DNA of 24,081 nt from Chelonobacter sp006228105 (GTDB lineage: Bacteria; Pseudomonadota; Gammaproteobacteria; Enterobacterales; Pasteurellaceae). Every line of letters starts with the position of its first letter. Within the stretch, counting starts at the first letter, position 1. The position numbers were made by a program, and so were the translations under genes. The stretch lies in the NCBI RefSeq assembly GCF_006228105.1, contig NZ_VDHH01000065.1; one strand, written 5' to 3'. The notes beneath the pieces were generated by a model. That model saw nothing but the letters and a program-made list of their open reading frames with translations. It searched no databases and was not told the DNA's origin. Of this stretch, positions 22,472 to 24,081 are shown piece after piece.

Positions 22472-23851
22472 ATGACAACAACCTCTCAAACACGGCAATC
22501 TCCCGAAAGACAGACTTGGAGCAGCCGCCTCACTTATATTATGACGGTTGCCGGTGCAACAGTTGGTTTCGGCGCAACTTGGCGCTTCCCTTATTTAGTC
22601 GGCGAAAACGGTGGCGGCGCTTATGTTTTGCTGTTTTGTATCGCGATGATTGTGATCGGCATTCCAATGATTCTGGTGGAAAATGTGATTGGTCGCCGTA
22701 TTCGAGTGAATGCCATTGACTCCTTTAGCGGCACTATCAACGGCAAACCGATCGCCGCCGGCTGGAAATATTTAGGCTATCTGGGAATGCTCGGCTCGTT
22801 CTGCATTATGGCGTATTACATGGTGCTGGGCGGTTGGGTGATCAACTATATTATCAGCCTGTTCAACGGAAATTTGGAAATTTCACAGCCGGTGAGCAAA
22901 GAGCTGACGGCGGAATTTTTTAACCAAAGCATCAACAACAGCCCGTTGATGATCAGCCTTTACACTCTGCTTTTTGTGATCATTAACTACATTATTTTGG
23001 TCAAAGGGGTAATCGGTGGCATTGAAAGAGCGGTGAAATATTTGATGCCGTTGCTGTTTGTGTTTTTGATTTGCATGGTGATCCGCAATGTCACCCTGCC
23101 CGGCGCTGCCGAAGGGATTCGATTCTATCTGCAACCGGATTTCAGCAAAATTACGCCACAACTGTTTATGTTTGTTTTGGGGCAGGTATTCTTTGCGTTG
23201 AGTTTGGGCTTTGGGGTGATCATCACCTTATCCAGTTATCTGAAAAAAGGCGAAAATCTGGTACAAACGGCGGTAATCACCGGTTTTACCAACACGTTAA
23301 TTGCAGTATTAGCCGGTTTTATGATCTTCCCCTCGCTGTTTAGCTTTGGCGTTGCACCCGATTCCGGCCCGACGTTGGTATTCCAAAGTCTGCCGATTGT
23401 GTTTTCCCACCTGTGGGCTGGCAAATTTTTTGCCGTCATCTTCTTCTCACTGCTGCTAGTCGCCGCTCTCACCACGTCGTTGACGATTTATGAAGTGCTG
23501 ATCACCGCCTTGCAAGAAAAAACCCGCATGAATCGGCGCAAAGCGATTATTTTGGTGCTGGCAGCGATCTATATTTTGGGCAACTTACCGTCGATTTTAA
23601 GCTATGGTCCTTGGGCAGAATGGAAAATTTTCGGCAAAAATATCTTTGATGCCTTTGATTATTTCAGCGGCAATATTCTGTTTATGCTGACCGCACTTGG
23701 CTGTGCGCTGTTTGTGGGCTTTGTGATGAAAGACGAGGCAAAGCAAGAATTGACCGCCAACAGCAACTCCAAATTTGCCAATATATGGTTTAACTATGTG
23801 AAATATGTGGTTCCGCTGGTGATTCTATCTATTTTTATCAGCAACTTTTAA
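22472..23851 (+). CDS. Sodium:neurotransmitter symporter family transporter
   Basis: An NSS/SNF-family permease (459 residues, about 11-12 membrane helices), probably importing an amino acid. Family blocks are clear: TM1 VGFGATWRFPYLVGENGGGA, TM6 LGQVFFALSLGFGVIITLSS, TM8 AALTTSLTIYE. By alignment with LeuT, Na2-site residues are kept (G28, V31, A331, T334, T335), whereas two Na1-site side chains are replaced by Ala (A35 for Asn27, A242 for Thr254), while N274 may keep Asn286. The ribosome site is weak (AGGC). It ends in the inverted-uptake-signal terminator. The substrate cannot be told from sequence. Confidence 0.92.
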   Translation: MTTTSQTRQSPERQTWSSRLTYIMTVAGATVGFGATWRFPYLVGENGGGAYVLLFCIAMIVIGIPMILVENVIGRRIRVNAIDSFSGTINGKPIAAGWKYLGYLGMLGSFCIMAYYMVLGGWVINYIISLFNGNLEISQPVSKELTAEFFNQSINNSPLMISLYTLLFVIINYIILVKGVIGGIERAVKYLMPLLFVFLICMVIRNVTLPGAAEGIRFYLQPDFSKITPQLFMFVLGQVFFALSLGFGVIITLSSYLKKGENLVQTAVITGFTNTLIAVLAGFMIFPSLFSFGVAPDSGPTLVFQSLPIVFSHLWAGKFFAVIFFSLLLVAALTTSLTIYEVLITALQEKTRMNRRKAIILVLAAIYILGNLPSILSYGPWAEWKIFGKNIFDAFDYFSGNILFMLTALGCALFVGFVMKDEAKQELTANSNSKFANIWFNYVKYVVPLVILSIFISNF

Positions 23852-23864
23852 GCTAATAGAAGCC

Positions 23865-23894
23865 AAAGTGCGGTCGAGTTGACCGCACTTTTTT
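23865..23894 (+). terminator. Terminator made of two inverted uptake signals
   Basis: AAAGTGCGGTC (23865-23875) and GACCGCACTTT (23881-23891) form an 11-bp perfect stem with a 5-nt loop, followed by more Ts. It lies 13 bp past the NSS transporter stop. Inverted uptake-signal pairs acting as terminators are well known in Haemophilus and relatives. Confidence 0.9.
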
Positions 23895-23895
23895 A

Positions 23896-23922
23896 TTATA
23901 GGCAGACGAAGGCTGCCTATAA
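23896..23922. repeat. Palindrome between the terminator and the insertion sequence
   Basis: TTATAGGCAG / CTGCCTATAA is a 10-bp perfect stem with a 7-nt loop, flanked by a T-rich and an A-rich side. It may be a second terminator, a REP-like palindrome, or part of the insertion sequence's end. Confidence 0.5.
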
Positions 23923-23975
23923 AAACCATACGCTATGCGTATGGAATCAAAGAGCTTAAGCGATGAAAAGAAAAA

Positions 23976-24029
23976 ATCCTCCGATATAATGAACAAGGCT
24001 GACAACCAAAATTCAAGATATAGGAGGAT
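23976..24029 (+). promoter_or_regulatory. Hairpin that hides the transposase ribosome site
   Basis: ATCCTCCGATAT (23976-23987) pairs with ATATAGGAGGAT (24018-24029): 11 of 12 bases match, with a 30-nt loop. The right arm contains the whole AGGAGG site (24022-24027) of tnpA, so folded mRNA would block translation. IS200 of Salmonella is known to use this kind of leader repression. Confidence 0.75.
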
Positions 24030-24035
24030 ATGCCA

Positions 24036-24081
24036 ATGGCAAGTAAGTCCAATGACGATTCGAGTCTATCACACACAAGAT
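24036..24081 (+). CDS. tnpA: IS200/IS605-family transposase TnpA, first 15 codons
   Basis: The partial protein MASKSNDDSSLSHTR matches the start of IS200-type Y1 transposases, which run ...SLAHTRWNCKYHIVF in known members. These enzymes cut and join single-stranded DNA with one tyrosine. ATG at 24036 is eight bases after a perfect AGGAGG; an in-frame ATG at 24030 is too close to it. The rest of the gene is outside the window, so intactness is unknown. Confidence 0.75.
   Translation, partial: MASKSNDDSSLSHTR

Larger units (their letters stand above)
23926..24081 (+). mobile_element. Left end of an IS200/IS605-type insertion sequence (cut by window edge)
   Basis: The element is recognised by its transposase start at 24036 and by the IS200-like leader. 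A compact hairpin CCATACGC-tat-GCGTATGG (23926-23944), 8-bp stem, is a candidate for the left-end structure that TnpA recognises. These elements lack terminal inverted repeats and do not duplicate target DNA, so the exact boundary cannot be fixed here; it may lie anywhere from about 23860 to 23945. Confidence 0.65.

Overview
The window looks like chromosomal core sequence from a member of the Pasteurellaceae (gammaproteobacteria). The strongest sign is the Haemophilus-type DNA uptake signal sequence AAGTGCGGT / ACCGCACTT: I counted 28 perfect copies in 24 kb, on both strands, inside and between genes. Protein sequences are close to enterobacterial and Haemophilus homologues throughout. A complete glucose PTS permease (ptsG) points toward the ptsG-bearing Hin-type-USS relatives (for example Mannheimia/Basfia or Actinobacillus succinogenes-like) rather than H. 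influenzae itself; the genus is an inference from memory, not from a search.

Layout. Positions 1-5.4 kb hold, on the minus strand, the conserved translation/transcription operon tRNA-fMet - rimP - nusA - infB - rbfA (rbfA is cut by the window edge). The infB-rbfA gap carries a pair of GTAG-type palindromes (REPIN-like), and the tRNA-rimP gap carries two terminators. 5.5-7.2 kb (minus) holds a tiny Gly-rich lipoprotein overlapping the end of a small kinase-like gene, then a separate unknown lipoprotein. 7.3-9.7 kb: a YceB-like (DUF1439) exported protein (+), nagK (-) and ribA (+). 9.8-13.8 kb (minus): an unknown lipoprotein, then a tight ychE-like / orphan OppA-like lipoprotein / ghrB run. 14.1-18.3 kb (+): parE and parC, topoisomerase IV, closed by a strong terminator shared with the convergent ptsG. 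18.4-22.3 kb (minus): ptsG with a promoter and a candidate CRP site, preceded by yffB - dapE - M15 peptidase. 22.5-23.85 kb (+): a sodium:neurotransmitter-symporter (NSS) family transporter ending in a terminator built from two inverted uptake sequences. The last ~150 bp are the left end and first 15 codons of an IS200/IS605-type insertion sequence, whose ribosome binding site is locked in a hairpin.

How the genes work together. RimP (30S assembly), NusA (transcription elongation/termination), IF2 and RbfA, with initiator tRNA upstream, form a translation-start module. NagK and PtsG feed amino-sugar and glucose carbon into glycolysis; RibA starts riboflavin synthesis; DapE makes LL-diaminopimelate for lysine and cell wall, and its operon partner is a putative peptidoglycan-type M15 peptidase. 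ParE/ParC carry ordinary quinolone-target residues.

I found no CRISPR array, prophage, defence island or biosynthetic cluster. The less ordinary items are the short glycine-rich lipoprotein gene coupled to a kinase-like gene, the GTAG palindromes, the structured tRNA-fMet trailer, the loss of Na1-site ligands in the NSS transporter, and uptake sequences placed inside a ParE insertion and as the entire yffB-dapE spacer.
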